Part shown: positions 44,346 to 52,985 of the stretch, one piece after another
Position numbering within the stretch: the first letter of the stretch is position 1
Layout of the letters: each line of letters opens with the position of its first letter
NCBI GenBank assembly: GCA_002307235.1
Contig: DBTV01000030.1
Coordinates: forward strand, 28,306-92,305
Source: Acidobacteriaceae bacterium UBA1307
Lineage (GTDB): Bacteria; Acidobacteriota; Terriglobia; Terriglobales; Acidobacteriaceae
Reading direction: 5' to 3'
DNA: 64,000 nucleotides
The notes under the pieces: model-generated
The model's input: only the letters and a program-made list of their open reading frames with translations
What the model was told of the DNA's origin: nothing
Database searches by the model: none
Translations under genes and position numbers: made by a program

Positions 44346-44668
44346 GAATTCTCCTGTTGAATGTCTACAGAAAGAATGCGCGCCCATAGGCAGAATGTCA
44401 ACAGGGGAGACGCGGCGGAGATTTCCTCAGTGCCCATGTGGAGAATGCGGAAAACAGGGGAGGGCGGGTTTTCAACGCATGGAAAGGAGCGCAAAAGTCG
44501 TGTGTGCTTTTGTTCCTGAGACGTAATTGACCGAAGAGCAACTGCAGATGCTTCGACTCACCACCCCCAAGCTGAAAACGCTTGGGGCCCCGTTCGCTCA
44601 GGAAGACAGACCTCTATTTTGGTGATGAATCATCGAGTCAAAATGCTCGCGAAAGAATTTTATTTTCT
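44346..44668. other. Intergenic region upstream of padR
   Basis: 323 bp. It holds the padR promoter region and a hairpin CCCCAAGC-TGAAAAC-GCTTGGGG at 44565-44587, which on the minus strand lies downstream of the Sel1 gene. No gene is supported. Confidence 0.5.
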
Positions 44669-45247
44669 TTATTTTTGGCTGCGTTGGTGCGCGGCGCGCC
44701 AGCTTTCCACGCGATCCTTGGCGGCTTCCACCTCGTCGGTGGTCAGGTGCGTGCCGATGAGCTGGCGGTTGGCGGCGTACTGCGGCTGCTTCGCGCCGGG
44801 AGTGTGTGCCGCCAGATCGAGCCAGAAGTAGGCCTCGTTGTAATCGCGCGCAACGCCCTGGCCCATCGAGTAGAGCGAGCCGAGCGTGGCCTGCGCGTCC
44901 GCGTTGCCCTGCGCGGCTGCTTTTTGATACCACACGGCGGCCTGTGCCATGTCCCGCGGCAGCGTCTTGCAGCCGTCGCGATAGAGCGTGGCCAGATGCA
45001 ATTGCGCGGCGATGTTGTCCTGGTGGGCGGCCTTCGCGTACCAGTCGGCGGCGAGCTTGCAGTCCTGTGCGCGGCCGGGGGCCTGTGCGTAGGCGTCGCC
45101 AACGGCGATCTGCGCGGCAACGTCGCCGACATTTGCCTTGGCGATGAGCGCGGGGTCAATGGGCGCGGTCTGCGCCAGAGCGAGAGCGGAGAAGCCGGTC
45201 CCGGCGATCCACAGCATCCACAGGGGTTTGTGCAAGAAAGGGCGCAT
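44669..45247 (-). CDS. Exported Sel1-repeat protein
   Basis: A 192-residue protein with a signal peptide (residues 1-26, ending ALALAQ) and three to four Sel1 repeats: DVAAQIAVGDAYAQ, DNIAAQLHLATLYRDG, GNADAQATLGSLYSMGQGVA, YNEAYFWLDLAA. The repeats are clearer than those of the 502-residue protein at the start of the window. It should act as a periplasmic protein-binding scaffold. An unusual nested palindrome (45263-45371) sits directly upstream of it. Confidence 0.85.
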   Translation of the reverse strand: MRPFLHKPLWMLWIAGTGFSALALAQTAPIDPALIAKANVGDVAAQIAVGDAYAQAPGRAQDCKLAADWYAKAAHQDNIAAQLHLATLYRDGCKTLPRDMAQAAVWYQKAAAQGNADAQATLGSLYSMGQGVARDYNEAYFWLDLAAHTPGAKQPQYAANRQLIGTHLTTDEVEAAKDRVESWRAAHQRSQK

Positions 45248-45262
45248 ACGCCTTCAGTCTAG

Positions 45263-45371
45263 AGCATTTTTCCAATACACATGCAGTGTTCGATTGCGTG
45301 CAAGGGTCTTTTTCTTGAGGAAAAAGACCCTTGGCATCCTGCTTTCGTTCTACAGCAATTGGAAAAATGCT
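45263..45371. repeat. Nested inverted-repeat element
   Basis: Outer arms AGCATTTTTCCAAT (45263-45276) and ATTGGAAAAATGCT (45358-45371) are perfect 14-bp inverse copies. Inside them AAGGGTCTTTTTC (45302-45314) and GAAAAAGACCCTT (45320-45332) form a second perfect 13-bp stem. The 109-bp unit could be a MITE-like palindrome or a structured RNA. It lies between the CcdC-like and Sel1 genes, both on the minus strand. Confidence 0.65.
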
Positions 45372-45437
45372 TGAGCGCGAAGTACGGTCGATTTTCCCGT
45401 TGCGTGTCCCTCCGCGGAGAGAGGGTTTCCCGGAAGA

Positions 45438-45911
45438 TTACTCGAAGGCTTCGGCGCGGAGCGCTCGGTACTCGAAGAACATGCTGGCGCGCCAGCGCAG
45501 AATCATGCCGAAGGCGAGCACGAAGAACAGGCCTGCGGTCTGCTCGACGTTGATAAAGCGGTCGAAGTAGCTGCGTGCGGCAAGCCGGATCACGGCCAGA
45601 ACGATGACCACGGCGAAGAAGGCCTTTGAGCGGCGCATCATGATGGCGTCGCCGGCGCGCTCGAGCCGCGAGGTGGCCAGCAGCGGATAGGCCAGGGCAA
45701 CTGCGCCGATGAGAAAGGCGACCAGGGCCCAGAGCAGCGGCACGCGAAAGACCGGCACCAAAAACATGGAGAAGCCGGTGGCCATGCCAAGCGGGGGAAT
45801 CACAATCTTGCGTAGGGTCACTGCGGTGCGGCTCTCCTGCACGCGCCAGGCAAAGACGGCTGCGGCACCGGCCAGAGCGGCGGCCGTGGAGACAAAGGGC
45901 GACAAAATCAT
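45438..45911 (-). CDS. CcdC-like (DUF1453) membrane protein
   Basis: A 157-residue integral membrane protein with about four to five helices. The C-terminal half (MMRRSKAFFAVVIVLAVIRL, QTAGLFFVLAFGMILRWRAS) follows the pattern of Bacillus CcdC, a protein encoded with cytochrome c biogenesis gene ccdA but of unknown role. The ATG at 45911 follows GAGGATTTTTC. It diverges from glyA over 135 bp. A long open frame that continues upstream is antisense to glyA and is rejected. Confidence 0.72.
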   Translation of the reverse strand: MILSPFVSTAAALAGAAAVFAWRVQESRTAVTLRKIVIPPLGMATGFSMFLVPVFRVPLLWALVAFLIGAVALAYPLLATSRLERAGDAIMMRRSKAFFAVVIVLAVIRLAARSYFDRFINVEQTAGLFFVLAFGMILRWRASMFFEYRALRAEAFE

Positions 45912-46046
45912 GAAAAATCCTCGCTGCACTTTGGATGCGGATAGCCCGACGATAGTTTCGTCGAGTTGCGACAGTTGTTGCACTAAAATCGGTGCAATTC
46001 GCAGAATGCGACGAGTTGGAAACGGGCTTGCCGTAAAATTGTAGCC

Positions 46047-47309
46047 ATGACCGACCGCATGTCTCTCACGCTTGCCCAGGCTGACCCCGAGGTTGCCGCA
46101 GCCATTGATCACGAGACTCTCCGCCAGCATGAAGGGCTGGAGATGATCGCCAGTGAAAACTTTGTCTCCGAGGCCGTGCTCGAAGCGGCCGGCTCGACCT
46201 TCACCAACAAGTACGCTGAGGGCTACCCGGGCCGCCGCTATTATGGCGGTTGCGAGTACGCAGATGTGGTGGAGAATCTGGCGCGGGATCGCGCCAAGCA
46301 GATCTTCGGCGCCGAGCACGCCAACGTGCAGCCGCACTCGGGTTCGCAGGCCAATGCCTCGGCCTACGCGGCGATCATCAAGCCGGGCGACACGATCCTC
46401 GGTCTTGATCTGGCCCACGGCGGCCACCTGACGCACGGCCACAAGCTGAGCTTCAGCGGCAAGCTTTACAAGACCAGCTTCTATCACCTGCGCAAGGATA
46501 CCGAAACGCTCGACTACGACGAGATGGAAGCCGTTGCCCTCGCCGAGAAGCCGAAGATGATCATCGGCGGCGCCAGCGCCTATCCGCGCCTGTGGGACTT
46601 TGAGCGGATGCGGGCGATTGCCGACAAGGTGGGCGCCTATTTTGTCTTCGACATGGCGCATATCGCCGGTCTGGTGGCCGGTGGCGTGCATCCTTCGCCG
46701 GTTCCCTATACCGACATCACCACGACGACCACGCACAAGACGCTGCGCGGACCTCGTGCGGGCCTGATCCTGTCGAAGCAGTCTCTGGCCGCGGCCATCG
46801 ACAAGAGCGTCTTCCCGGGCCAGCAGGGCGGCCCGCTGGTGCACATCGTTGCCGCCAAGGCCGTGGCCTTCGGCGAGGCGCTCGCACCCAGCTTCAAGGA
46901 CTATGCCAAGCAGATCGTCGCCAACGCCAAGGCTCTGGCCGAGGCTTTGCAGGCGGCCGGTTACCGGTTGGTCTCCGGCGGAACCGACAATCATCTGGTG
47001 CTGGTCGATGTCTTCCAGAAGGGCATCTTTGGTTCCGAGGCCGAAGAGGCGCTCGGCAAGGCCGGTATCACCGTGAACAAGAACGCGATTCCCTGGGATA
47101 CGAATCCGCCACTGAAGCCCTCGGGCGTTCGCCTGGGCACCCCGGCGCTGACCACGCGCGGCATGAAGGAGGCGGAGATGAAGCAGGTCGCCGCCTGGAT
47201 CGACCGTGCCCTGGTGGCTCGCGGCGACGATGCGGCTCTGGCCAAGATTCGCGGCGAGGTGGCCGAACTGGCGGAGAAGTTCCCGCTCTACGGCTGGCGT
47301 CGTCACTAA
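46047..47309 (+). CDS. glyA: Serine hydroxymethyltransferase
   Basis: GlyA interconverts serine and glycine with tetrahydrofolate, the main source of one-carbon units. The 420-residue protein has [30 protein letters not shown] and the PLP-lysine motif [14 protein letters not shown]. Length and motifs are ordinary. The MFS gene follows after 306 bp. The folate enzyme FolC is encoded at 19.5 kb. Confidence 0.96.
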   Translation: MTDRMSLTLAQADPEVAAAIDHETLRQHEGLEMIASENFVSEAVLEAAGSTFTNKYAEGYPGRRYYGGCEYADVVENLARDRAKQIFGAEHANVQPHSGSQANASAYAAIIKPGDTILGLDLAHGGHLTHGHKLSFSGKLYKTSFYHLRKDTETLDYDEMEAVALAEKPKMIIGGASAYPRLWDFERMRAIADKVGAYFVFDMAHIAGLVAGGVHPSPVPYTDITTTTTHKTLRGPRAGLILSKQSLAAAIDKSVFPGQQGGPLVHIVAAKAVAFGEALAPSFKDYAKQIVANAKALAEALQAAGYRLVSGGTDNHLVLVDVFQKGIFGSEAEEALGKAGITVNKNAIPWDTNPPLKPSGVRLGTPALTTRGMKEAEMKQVAAWIDRALVARGDDAALAKIRGEVAELAEKFPLYGWRRH

Positions 47310-47615
47310 TTCGAGGCTCACATGCCATGGCCGCGCCGGAGCCTCACTGCTCTCGCGCGGCCTTGGTGTTTTCGGGAAAACTTTGGTGCGCGTACGTCGA
47401 TAATCACTTTCCCGAGAAAGATTTAAAGAAAAAATGATACGGTGCACCCTGCAAGAATGAACCTTGCGCGCGTTTTTCGAATCTTATCTTTTATAAGCGC
47501 GGATCGATAAACAAGTGGGGTGCAGGTGCAAACCCGCCCGCCATCGCGTCCGTTTTTTCTCTTGCAGAGCACGCTTCCGCTCTCTGCCGAATGACAACAC
47601 CTGAGGAGAAACCTG
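47310..47615. other. glyA-MFS intergenic region
   Basis: 306 bp without a gene. A possible glyA terminator uses GGCCGCG (47329-47335) and CGCGGCC (47356-47362), followed by TTGGTGTTTTC, with a long loop; it is weak. AT-rich sequence around 47395-47440 and 47480-47510 probably holds the MFS promoter. A GAGGAG at 47603 precedes the TTG start. Confidence 0.4.
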
Positions 47616-49247
47616 TTGCCCGAGCAGTCATCCACCGCTTTGAACGCGGTCGAGCACACCAATCCGAATCTCTCGCCTGTAGTTGCATGGAAGCCGCGCG
47701 TTAACCCGTGGCTGATTGCCATGACGGTAGCGCTGGCTGCCTTTATGGAGGTGCTGGACACCTCAATCGCCAATGTGGCGCTGCCGCACATCGCCGGCTC
47801 GCTGGCGGCCAGTTCCGACGAGGGCACCTGGGTGCTGACCAGCTATCTGGTGGCCAATGCCATTGTGCTGCCGCTGGGTGGCTGGGCCTCGTCGCTGATG
47901 GGGCGGCGCAACTTTTTTGTTCTTTGCATTGTGATCTTTACGGTCTCCAGCTTTTTGTGTGGCGCGGCCCCTTCGTTACCTATGCTGCTGCTGTTCCGGA
48001 TTCTGCAAGGCGCGGGTGGCGGCGGTATGCAGCCGATGGCCCAGGCCATCATGGCCGACAGCTTTGAGCCGGCCAAGCGCGGTCAGGCCTTTGCCGTCTA
48101 TGGTTTGGTCACAGTGCTGGCGCCGTCGATCGGGCCGACGCTCGGCGGCTGGATCACCGACAACTACAGTTGGCGCTGGATCTTCTTCATCAACATTCCC
48201 GTCGGTATTCTGGCCTTCTTCCTGGTCATGCGCCTGGTCGAGGATCCGCCGTGGATCAAGCCTGATCTCTCGCGGCTGCGCCACATGGACTACGTTGGCC
48301 TGGGCTTTTTGACCGTGGCCATGGGCGGGTTGCAGATCATGCTCGACAAGGGTGAGGAGATGGACTGGTTCTCCTCGCACTTCGTCTGCATCTTCGCCGC
48401 GCTGTTCATTTTTGGCATGATCGGCCTGTTGGTCTGGGAGTGGAGGCAGAAGGAGCCGCTGATCAACCTCCGGCTCTTCCGCTACAAGAACTTTGCCATC
48501 TGCTGCTTTCTGATGATGCTGGTGGGCGGTTTGCTGAACGCCAACACCGTGTTGCAGCCGCAGTTTATGCAGCAGTTGCTGGGCTGGACGGCGACCAATG
48601 CCGGACTGGCGCTGACGGCTGGCGGTGTCTCGCTGGTGGTCATCATGCCCTTTGCCGGCATGGCGGTGGGCAAGTTTTCGGCGCGGACGCTGACGGTCTT
48701 CGGCTTTACGCTGCTGGGCATCGGCTTTTATGCCGCGGCCTACCTGACGACGCTGAGCATGAGCTTTGAGCTGGCCTCGATTCTGCGCGTGATCATGCTG
48801 GTGCCGGTGCCGTTCTGCTTTATCTCCATCACCAACGCGGCCTACGTGGGGATGCCGAAGGAAGAGAGCAATCAGGTTTCGGGCCTCATCAACTTTGCCC
48901 GCAACATCGGCGGCAGCATTCTGATCGCTATCACCGGCGCGCAGGTGACCAACCGCGCCATGTGGCATCAGGCGTTGTTGCAGAATGGCATGCAGCCGGG
49001 CTCGATTGCCTACAACCAGCAGCTGCAGGGCTCCAGCCAATTTCTGGGTCAGCACTTTGGTGCGGCCAACGGGCAGAACATGGCTTTGGCCTCGATGTAC
49101 CAGCAGTTGAATCTGCAGGCTGCGACGCAGGCCTACGCGGACGTCTACATGGAACTGGTGGCGCTGTCCGCGGTGATGGTGGGCCTGGCCTTCCTGCTGA
49201 GCAAGAACAAGCCGGGCGAGGGGCCGGGCGGCAGCGTGGCGCACTAA
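47616..49247 (+). CDS. DHA2-family MFS drug exporter (EmrB/QacA type)
   Basis: A 543-residue, 14-helix proton-driven exporter. Helix 1 has the LAAFMEVLDTSIANVALP motif of the DHA2 (14-TMS) family, followed by GTWVLTSYLVANAIVLPLGG, GRRNFF (motif A), and GPTLGGWITDNYSWRWIFFI (motif C). The start is TTG at 47616 with GAGGAG 7 bases before it. EmrB proteins usually work with an EmrA adaptor, but none is adjacent; the nearest HlyD-type adaptor, at 56956, belongs to an RND pump. It ends at a clear terminator. Confidence 0.92.
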   Translation: MPEQSSTALNAVEHTNPNLSPVVAWKPRVNPWLIAMTVALAAFMEVLDTSIANVALPHIAGSLAASSDEGTWVLTSYLVANAIVLPLGGWASSLMGRRNFFVLCIVIFTVSSFLCGAAPSLPMLLLFRILQGAGGGGMQPMAQAIMADSFEPAKRGQAFAVYGLVTVLAPSIGPTLGGWITDNYSWRWIFFINIPVGILAFFLVMRLVEDPPWIKPDLSRLRHMDYVGLGFLTVAMGGLQIMLDKGEEMDWFSSHFVCIFAALFIFGMIGLLVWEWRQKEPLINLRLFRYKNFAICCFLMMLVGGLLNANTVLQPQFMQQLLGWTATNAGLALTAGGVSLVVIMPFAGMAVGKFSARTLTVFGFTLLGIGFYAAAYLTTLSMSFELASILRVIMLVPVPFCFISITNAAYVGMPKEESNQVSGLINFARNIGGSILIAITGAQVTNRAMWHQALLQNGMQPGSIAYNQQLQGSSQFLGQHFGAANGQNMALASMYQQLNLQAATQAYADVYMELVALSAVMVGLAFLLSKNKPGEGPGGSVAH

Positions 49248-49267
49248 ATCCCTGACCAAAAAGAAGA

Positions 49268-49303
49268 AAAAATCCCCGGGCGGCCACGCTCGGGGATTTT
49301 TTT
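49268..49303 (+). terminator. Terminator of the MFS gene
   Basis: AAAAATCCCCG (49268-49278) pairs with CGGGGATTTTT (49291-49301), followed by TT. It lies 20 bases after the MFS stop codon. Confidence 0.9.
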
Positions 49304-49447
49304 GGTGTCGCCGCGATGCAGGCATTGGCGACGGAGTGCGTTTCCTGCTACCCCACGGACGAAAATTCGGCCTATAATGCCAGCCAGAAATCATTGATGC
49401 AAAAGAGATGCCTGTTTCCGACATCGCTTGTTTTGAGGAGGCAGTCC

Positions 49448-49870
49448 ATGTTGAAACCTTTCTTGCTTTTCTGTGCGGCAGGAGCTATTGCCTTGGCGCC
49501 GGCGGTCATGAAGGGAGGCAGCCCGCAGGAAAGCGCGCCTGCTCCCGCTGCCAAGGCCAGGATCTCGCCCGAGTTGCAGGCCAAGGCCAAAAAACTGTAT
49601 GAGCTCGACTGCGCCATGTGCCACGGCGACAAGGGCGACGGAAAGACCGATATTGCCAAGAGCATGAATGTGACGCTCGATGACTGGAGCGAGGGCAAGG
49701 CGCTGGCCGGCAAGTCCGACGATGCTCTGTTCGACACGATTCGCAAAGGCAAGGGCAACATGCCGGCCGAGGCGGAAAGCCGCGCCAACGATGCGCTGGT
49801 GCGGAACCTGATCCACTACATTCGCGGACTCTCGAAGGGGTCGGCGGAGCCAGTGCACGCGGCGCAATAG
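49448..49870 (+). CDS. Exported class I cytochrome c
   Basis: A 140-residue protein with a signal peptide (about residues 1-20), an Ala/Pro linker and a single-heme cytochrome c domain. The heme site is CAMCH (55-59) followed by GDKGDGKTD, and Met105 (GKGNMPAEA) is the likely axial ligand. It would carry electrons in the periplasm. The ATG at 49448 follows GAGGAGGCAG; the frame extends 44 codons upstream without support. The TlpA-like gene converges on it, and a REP-like hairpin lies between. Confidence 0.88.
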   Translation: MLKPFLLFCAAGAIALAPAVMKGGSPQESAPAPAAKARISPELQAKAKKLYELDCAMCHGDKGDGKTDIAKSMNVTLDDWSEGKALAGKSDDALFDTIRKGKGNMPAEAESRANDALVRNLIHYIRGLSKGSAEPVHAAQ

Positions 49871-49920
49871 CGTCGGACGGAGCGGCGGGCTCGCGGCTCA
49901 GCGTGCCTGCCATCGTCCTT

Positions 49921-49958
49921 GGGAGGGAGCAGGGGCATTCATGCCCCAGCTCCCTCCA
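49921..49958. repeat. REP-like palindromic element, copy 2
   Basis: GGGAGGGAGC, A, GGGGCAT, TC, ATGCCCC, A, GCTCCCTCC: a near-perfect hairpin with single-base bulges on both sides between the convergent cytochrome c and TlpA-like genes. It shares the GGGAGGGAGC start and the GCAT/ATGC core with 20830-20875. Confidence 0.6.
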
Positions 49959-49982
49959 GCCGAATATTGGAAAGCAAAAAAA

Positions 49983-50483
49983 TTAGTGCTGCGCGAGCAG
50001 GGGCTTGAGCTGGTCGAGGATGCGGTTGGTGTCGGTCTCGCCCTTGAAGACGGCGCGGACCTTGCCCGCGCGATCAATCAGCAGGCTGACCGGCAGGCCG
50101 TCGACGCCGCCATAGGCCTCGCCCAGCTTGTCGTCGCCCATCACCACGGGATAGTTCAACTTGTGACGCAGCAGAAAGCGGCGGGCGGTGGCGGCGTTGT
50201 CGTCCATCGAGACGCCGACGACGGTGAAGCCCTGCGCGGCGAACTGGTTCTGCCAGCCGATGAGGGTCGGCATCTCGGCCTGGCAAGGCGCACACCAGGT
50301 GGCCCAGAAGTTGACGAGCACCACCTTGCCCCGCAATGCGGCCAGGTCGACGCGATGGCCGCTGAGGTCGGCGCGGACCAGGGCGGGGGCCGGTTTGCCG
50401 ATGAGCGGCGAGGCGGCTCCAGCGATGCGGGGAAGAAGGCAGGCGGCGAGCAGAAGCCCGGCAGAGAGACGAACGAGGCGCAT
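49983..50483 (-). CDS. TlpA/ResA-like exported thioredoxin
   Basis: A 166-residue thiol-disulfide protein with signal peptide (residues 1-23, ending IAGA) and the thioredoxin motif WCAPC (Cys64, Cys67) in VLVNFWATWCAPCQAEMP; the cis-Pro lies in GLPVSLLID. Relatives keep apocytochrome c or other periplasmic thiols reduced. A cytochrome c gene converges on it, and a CcdC-like gene is 4 kb away, so a role in cytochrome c maturation is possible but only inferred. Length is normal. Confidence 0.88.
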   Translation of the reverse strand: MRLVRLSAGLLLAACLLPRIAGAASPLIGKPAPALVRADLSGHRVDLAALRGKVVLVNFWATWCAPCQAEMPTLIGWQNQFAAQGFTVVGVSMDDNAATARRFLLRHKLNYPVVMGDDKLGEAYGGVDGLPVSLLIDRAGKVRAVFKGETDTNRILDQLKPLLAQH

Positions 50484-50866
50484 GACGGCAAAAATCCTTT
50501 CGCGATGGACCGGCCTCGGGAGGGAAAAACGCCGGTCTTCTGTCCTTTGAGTCTACGACGCGCGAGGCTCAAAAAGGCGAAAACCATCGCAGCGCGAAGA
50601 ATGAGGAAAACACGATATACACAGGCTGTGAATCTGTGTGGATAAGTGGATATTTTCTTTTATGGTGAAATCGCCAGTGTTTATAAGGGGATTATCGTGT
50701 GATCCAGAGCGCGGAAGAGATCTTTTCCACATGCGCTGTGGAAGAGGTGGATAAGTTCAGGAGGCGGGGCGGGCCAAAGGCGAAAATCGTGCACCAACTT
50801 TGAGGCAAGAAAAAATCCCGGCCGGGCTCACGCCCCTGACCGGGATTTTTCTGTTTTGGCGCCGCG
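50484..50866. other. Intergenic region with a DnaA-box cluster
   Basis: 383 bp without a gene. It contains TGTGGATAA (50637-50645, the exact DnaA box inverted), TTTTCCACA (50723-50731), TGTGGAAGA (50737-50745) and GGTGGATAA (50746-50754, one mismatch, inverted) around an AT-rich stretch at 50640-50700. A terminator for the minus-strand gene lies at 50811-50850. This may be a DnaA-regulated promoter or a titration site, or an alternative origin. Confidence 0.55.
50811..50850 (-). terminator. Terminator of the 249-residue unknown gene
   Basis: On the minus strand AAAAATCCCGG (50840-50850 inverted) and CCGGGATTTTT (50811-50821 inverted) close a stem that is followed by a T-run, 17 bases after the stop codon. 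Confidence 0.85.
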
Positions 50867-51616
50867 TTATCCCTTGCGGCGGTAGAGAATCTGGAACTCG
50901 TAGCCGGGGTTGGCCGGGAAGAGTCCGGCGACGTGGCGAAGGCGGTCGGCCAGAGCCCCTGCCGCCAGCAGCGGATAGTCGCGCTCGCGCAGGTCGCGGT
51001 AGTCGAAGTCGAGCGAGAGGGCGAGCATGTAGATGGCCAGCGCATCGGAGAAGGCGGCCTCGAAGTAGGAGGTGCGGGCCTTTTCGTCGATGACCTTCTG
51101 TCCGGCGCGGCCCTCTTCGGCGCGGCGGCGGGTCTCCCAGGCGTCCTGGCTGGTCTCGCCATGCGTCTGCGCCTCGGCCTGCGCCCAGACGAGCGTGGAG
51201 AAGCTCTCGGGGACGCCGGCGGCCTCGACGAAGTTGTGGGCAATGTTGATGAAGAACTCGAAGGCGAGGCCAAAGCGGTCTTCGACGAGCCGGGTGGAGA
51301 GGAAGACGGCTCCGGTGTCGCCGCAGGTGACGTCGCGGTGGCAGATGGCGCGGTCGCCGAGCTCGATGGAGTAGCCGGGGGCGACGGTGGTTTCGCCCGT
51401 GTCGCCAAGGGCGAGCGGGACGAAGAAGTAGGCGCGGCGAGCCAAAGCGGCCGACAGCGTGGCGGGGACGGCTCCGACCAGATGCGCCAGATCGGCATCG
51501 GCAAGATGGGTTTCGCCCCATGCAACGTAGCGGACGCCGTTCGCGGCCTTCAAGAGAGTGACCTGGGCCGCAACCTTCTCGGCCGGCCAGAGTTCGATCT
51601 GTGCAGTGCTAGCCAT
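50867..51616 (-). CDS. Unknown cytoplasmic protein, probably acidobacterial-specific
   Basis: A 249-residue protein starting MASTAQIELWPAEKVAAQVT, without signal peptide or membrane helices. Conserved-looking segments are NGVRYVAWGETHLADADLAH, AYFFVPLALGDTGETTVAPG and NIAHNFVEAAGVPESFSTLV. I do not recognise a family. The ATG at 51616 follows a short upstream gap; a longer frame to 51826 overlaps the divergent GNAT gene. The strong terminator and ordinary codon use support a real gene. Its upstream region is shared with the GNAT gene at 51754. Confidence 0.65.
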   Translation of the reverse strand: MASTAQIELWPAEKVAAQVTLLKAANGVRYVAWGETHLADADLAHLVGAVPATLSAALARRAYFFVPLALGDTGETTVAPGYSIELGDRAICHRDVTCGDTGAVFLSTRLVEDRFGLAFEFFINIAHNFVEAAGVPESFSTLVWAQAEAQTHGETSQDAWETRRRAEEGRAGQKVIDEKARTSYFEAAFSDALAIYMLALSLDFDYRDLRERDYPLLAAGALADRLRHVAGLFPANPGYEFQILYRRKG

Positions 51617-51753
51617 GCATCTGTATTCTAGAGCCTGTGGCAGCGGTCCCGCACGGTGGACGGCAAAAGGACTTTGCCATTTGCGTCCAGCGGCGGCCCA
51701 TGGCAGAGTGTCGAAAGGGCTTACGTTTCCAGGCCAGGAGCAGGGGAGGAAAT

Positions 51754-52749
51754 TTGTCCTTTTCCAGCACATCCGTTGAAATCCTCGATCTGCGGCACTT
51801 TTCGTCGGCGACCCTGCGCACTGCACTGGAGGTCGAGAGCGATCTGTGGCGGAGAAGGCTGCGCTGGGACTATCAGCACTCGATCAAGCTCCTGCTGCAA
51901 TATCTTGATAGCCACCTGCTGCCCGGCTACGCGGCCATCTTCGGCGATCAGGCGCTGGGCTACACCTTCTGCGTGTACGAGGACACCAAGGCCGTCATCG
52001 GCGACGTGTTTGCGATGGAAGGCTTGCCGGAGGAGGGTGCGGCGAACCGCTCGCTGGCGCTCGAACAGCGGCTGCTGACGAATCTGCTGGAACTGGTGGT
52101 GAACTCGCCGCAGATTGAGCGCGTTGAGTCGCAGATGCTGCTGCACTCCTTCGGCACGCTAGAGCCCATCTTTTTGCGTTACGGATTCGAGGTCTACCGG
52201 CGGTTGTTCATGTTGCTGTCGCTTGAGGGCCGGTGGGGCAGGCCGCGCTTTGAGCTGCCCGAGGATCTGGAGCTGCGAAGCTGGCGGGACGAGGAGCTGA
52301 CAGCCGCCTCGCGACTGATCTCCGAGGCCTATCGCAACCACCCCGACAGCCAGATCAACGACCAGTACCGCACGGCGCATGGCTCGCTGCGTTTTTTAAG
52401 CAACGTGGTGCGCTATGGCGGCTGCGGCGCGTTTGTGCCGACGGCCTCGTTTGTGGTGACGGAGCGGGCGACGGGCGCGCTGGTGGCGGTGGTGCTGGGC
52501 TCGCGGGTGAGTGCCGGTTGCGGCCATGTGACGCAGTTGTGCGTGCATCCCGGCTACCGGCGGCGCGGGCTGGCGCGGTTGCTGCTGAACCTTTCGGTGC
52601 AGGCCTTTGTGCGTTTGGGGGTGGCCGAGGTTTCGCTGACAGTGACCGAGGCGAACCGGCTGGCGATCGGCCTTTACGAGTCCGAGGGCTTCCGCTGCGA
52701 ACACAGCTTCGAGGCCGCCGTCTGGCTGCGCGAGCAACAACGGCGCTAG
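51754..52749 (+). CDS. GNAT-family N-acetyltransferase, two-lobed
   Basis: A 331-residue protein with a C-terminal GNAT domain: the acetyl-CoA loop is in TQLCVHPGYRRRGLARLLLN (motif R-R-G-L-A-R), followed by VSLTVTEANRLAIGLYESEG. The N-terminal 170 residues look like a second, degenerate GNAT lobe (GYAAIFGDQALGYTFCVYED), as in mycothiol synthase-type enzymes, but no thiol pathway is visible. A TTG start at 51754 is chosen because GGGGAGGAAAT precedes it; the frame extends 39 codons further with no ribosome site. Substrate unknown. Confidence 0.8.
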   Translation: MSFSSTSVEILDLRHFSSATLRTALEVESDLWRRRLRWDYQHSIKLLLQYLDSHLLPGYAAIFGDQALGYTFCVYEDTKAVIGDVFAMEGLPEEGAANRSLALEQRLLTNLLELVVNSPQIERVESQMLLHSFGTLEPIFLRYGFEVYRRLFMLLSLEGRWGRPRFELPEDLELRSWRDEELTAASRLISEAYRNHPDSQINDQYRTAHGSLRFLSNVVRYGGCGAFVPTASFVVTERATGALVAVVLGSRVSAGCGHVTQLCVHPGYRRRGLARLLLNLSVQAFVRLGVAEVSLTVTEANRLAIGLYESEGFRCEHSFEAAVWLREQQRR

Positions 52750-52755
52750 ACGACG

Positions 52756-52785
52756 ACGGCCAGCCGCGAGGGCTGGCCGTTGTTT
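52756..52785. terminator. Terminator after the GNAT gene
   Basis: ACGGCCAGCC (52756-52765), loop GCGAG, GGCTGGCCGT (52771-52780), then TGTTTCT. The gene on the other strand ends 24 bases further on, so it may serve both. Confidence 0.8.
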
Positions 52786-52808
52786 CTCAAAAAGATCGAA
52801 AAGAAAAA

Positions 52809-52985
52809 CTAGCGTGCGATGAAGTACATCAGCCAACTGAGCACGACGGCCGAGCCGACGAAGAGCACGAAGCAGTAGGCGCCATAGCGCACCATGCGCC
52901 GGGGCGTCTCGCGCTGGGTGATGCCGAAGACCGTCGACGCGAAGAGGGCAAAGAGCAGAACCGCGGTGAAGTGAGAGGGATGCAT
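52809..52985 (-). CDS. Small two-helix membrane protein
   Basis: A 58-residue protein, MHPSHFTAVLLFALFASTVF with a first helix (about 6-22), a basic loop (QRETPRRMVR) and a second helix (YCFVLFVGSAVVLSWLMYFI). Its ATG shares a base with the stop codon of the gene before it (TAATG), so the two are translated together. I know no function; the positive loop suggests both ends face outward. Confidence 0.7.
   Translation of the reverse strand: MHPSHFTAVLLFALFASTVFGITQRETPRRMVRYGAYCFVLFVGSAVVLSWLMYFIAR

Noticed and set aside
45912..47447. Upstream extension of the CcdC-like frame on the minus strand
   Set aside because: It is antisense to glyA and lacks any recognisable domain; GAGGATTTTTC before 45911 marks the real start.
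47976..49424. 482-codon minus-strand frame opposite the MFS gene
   Set aside because: Antisense of a membrane-protein gene; His/Gln/Arg-rich with no motif.
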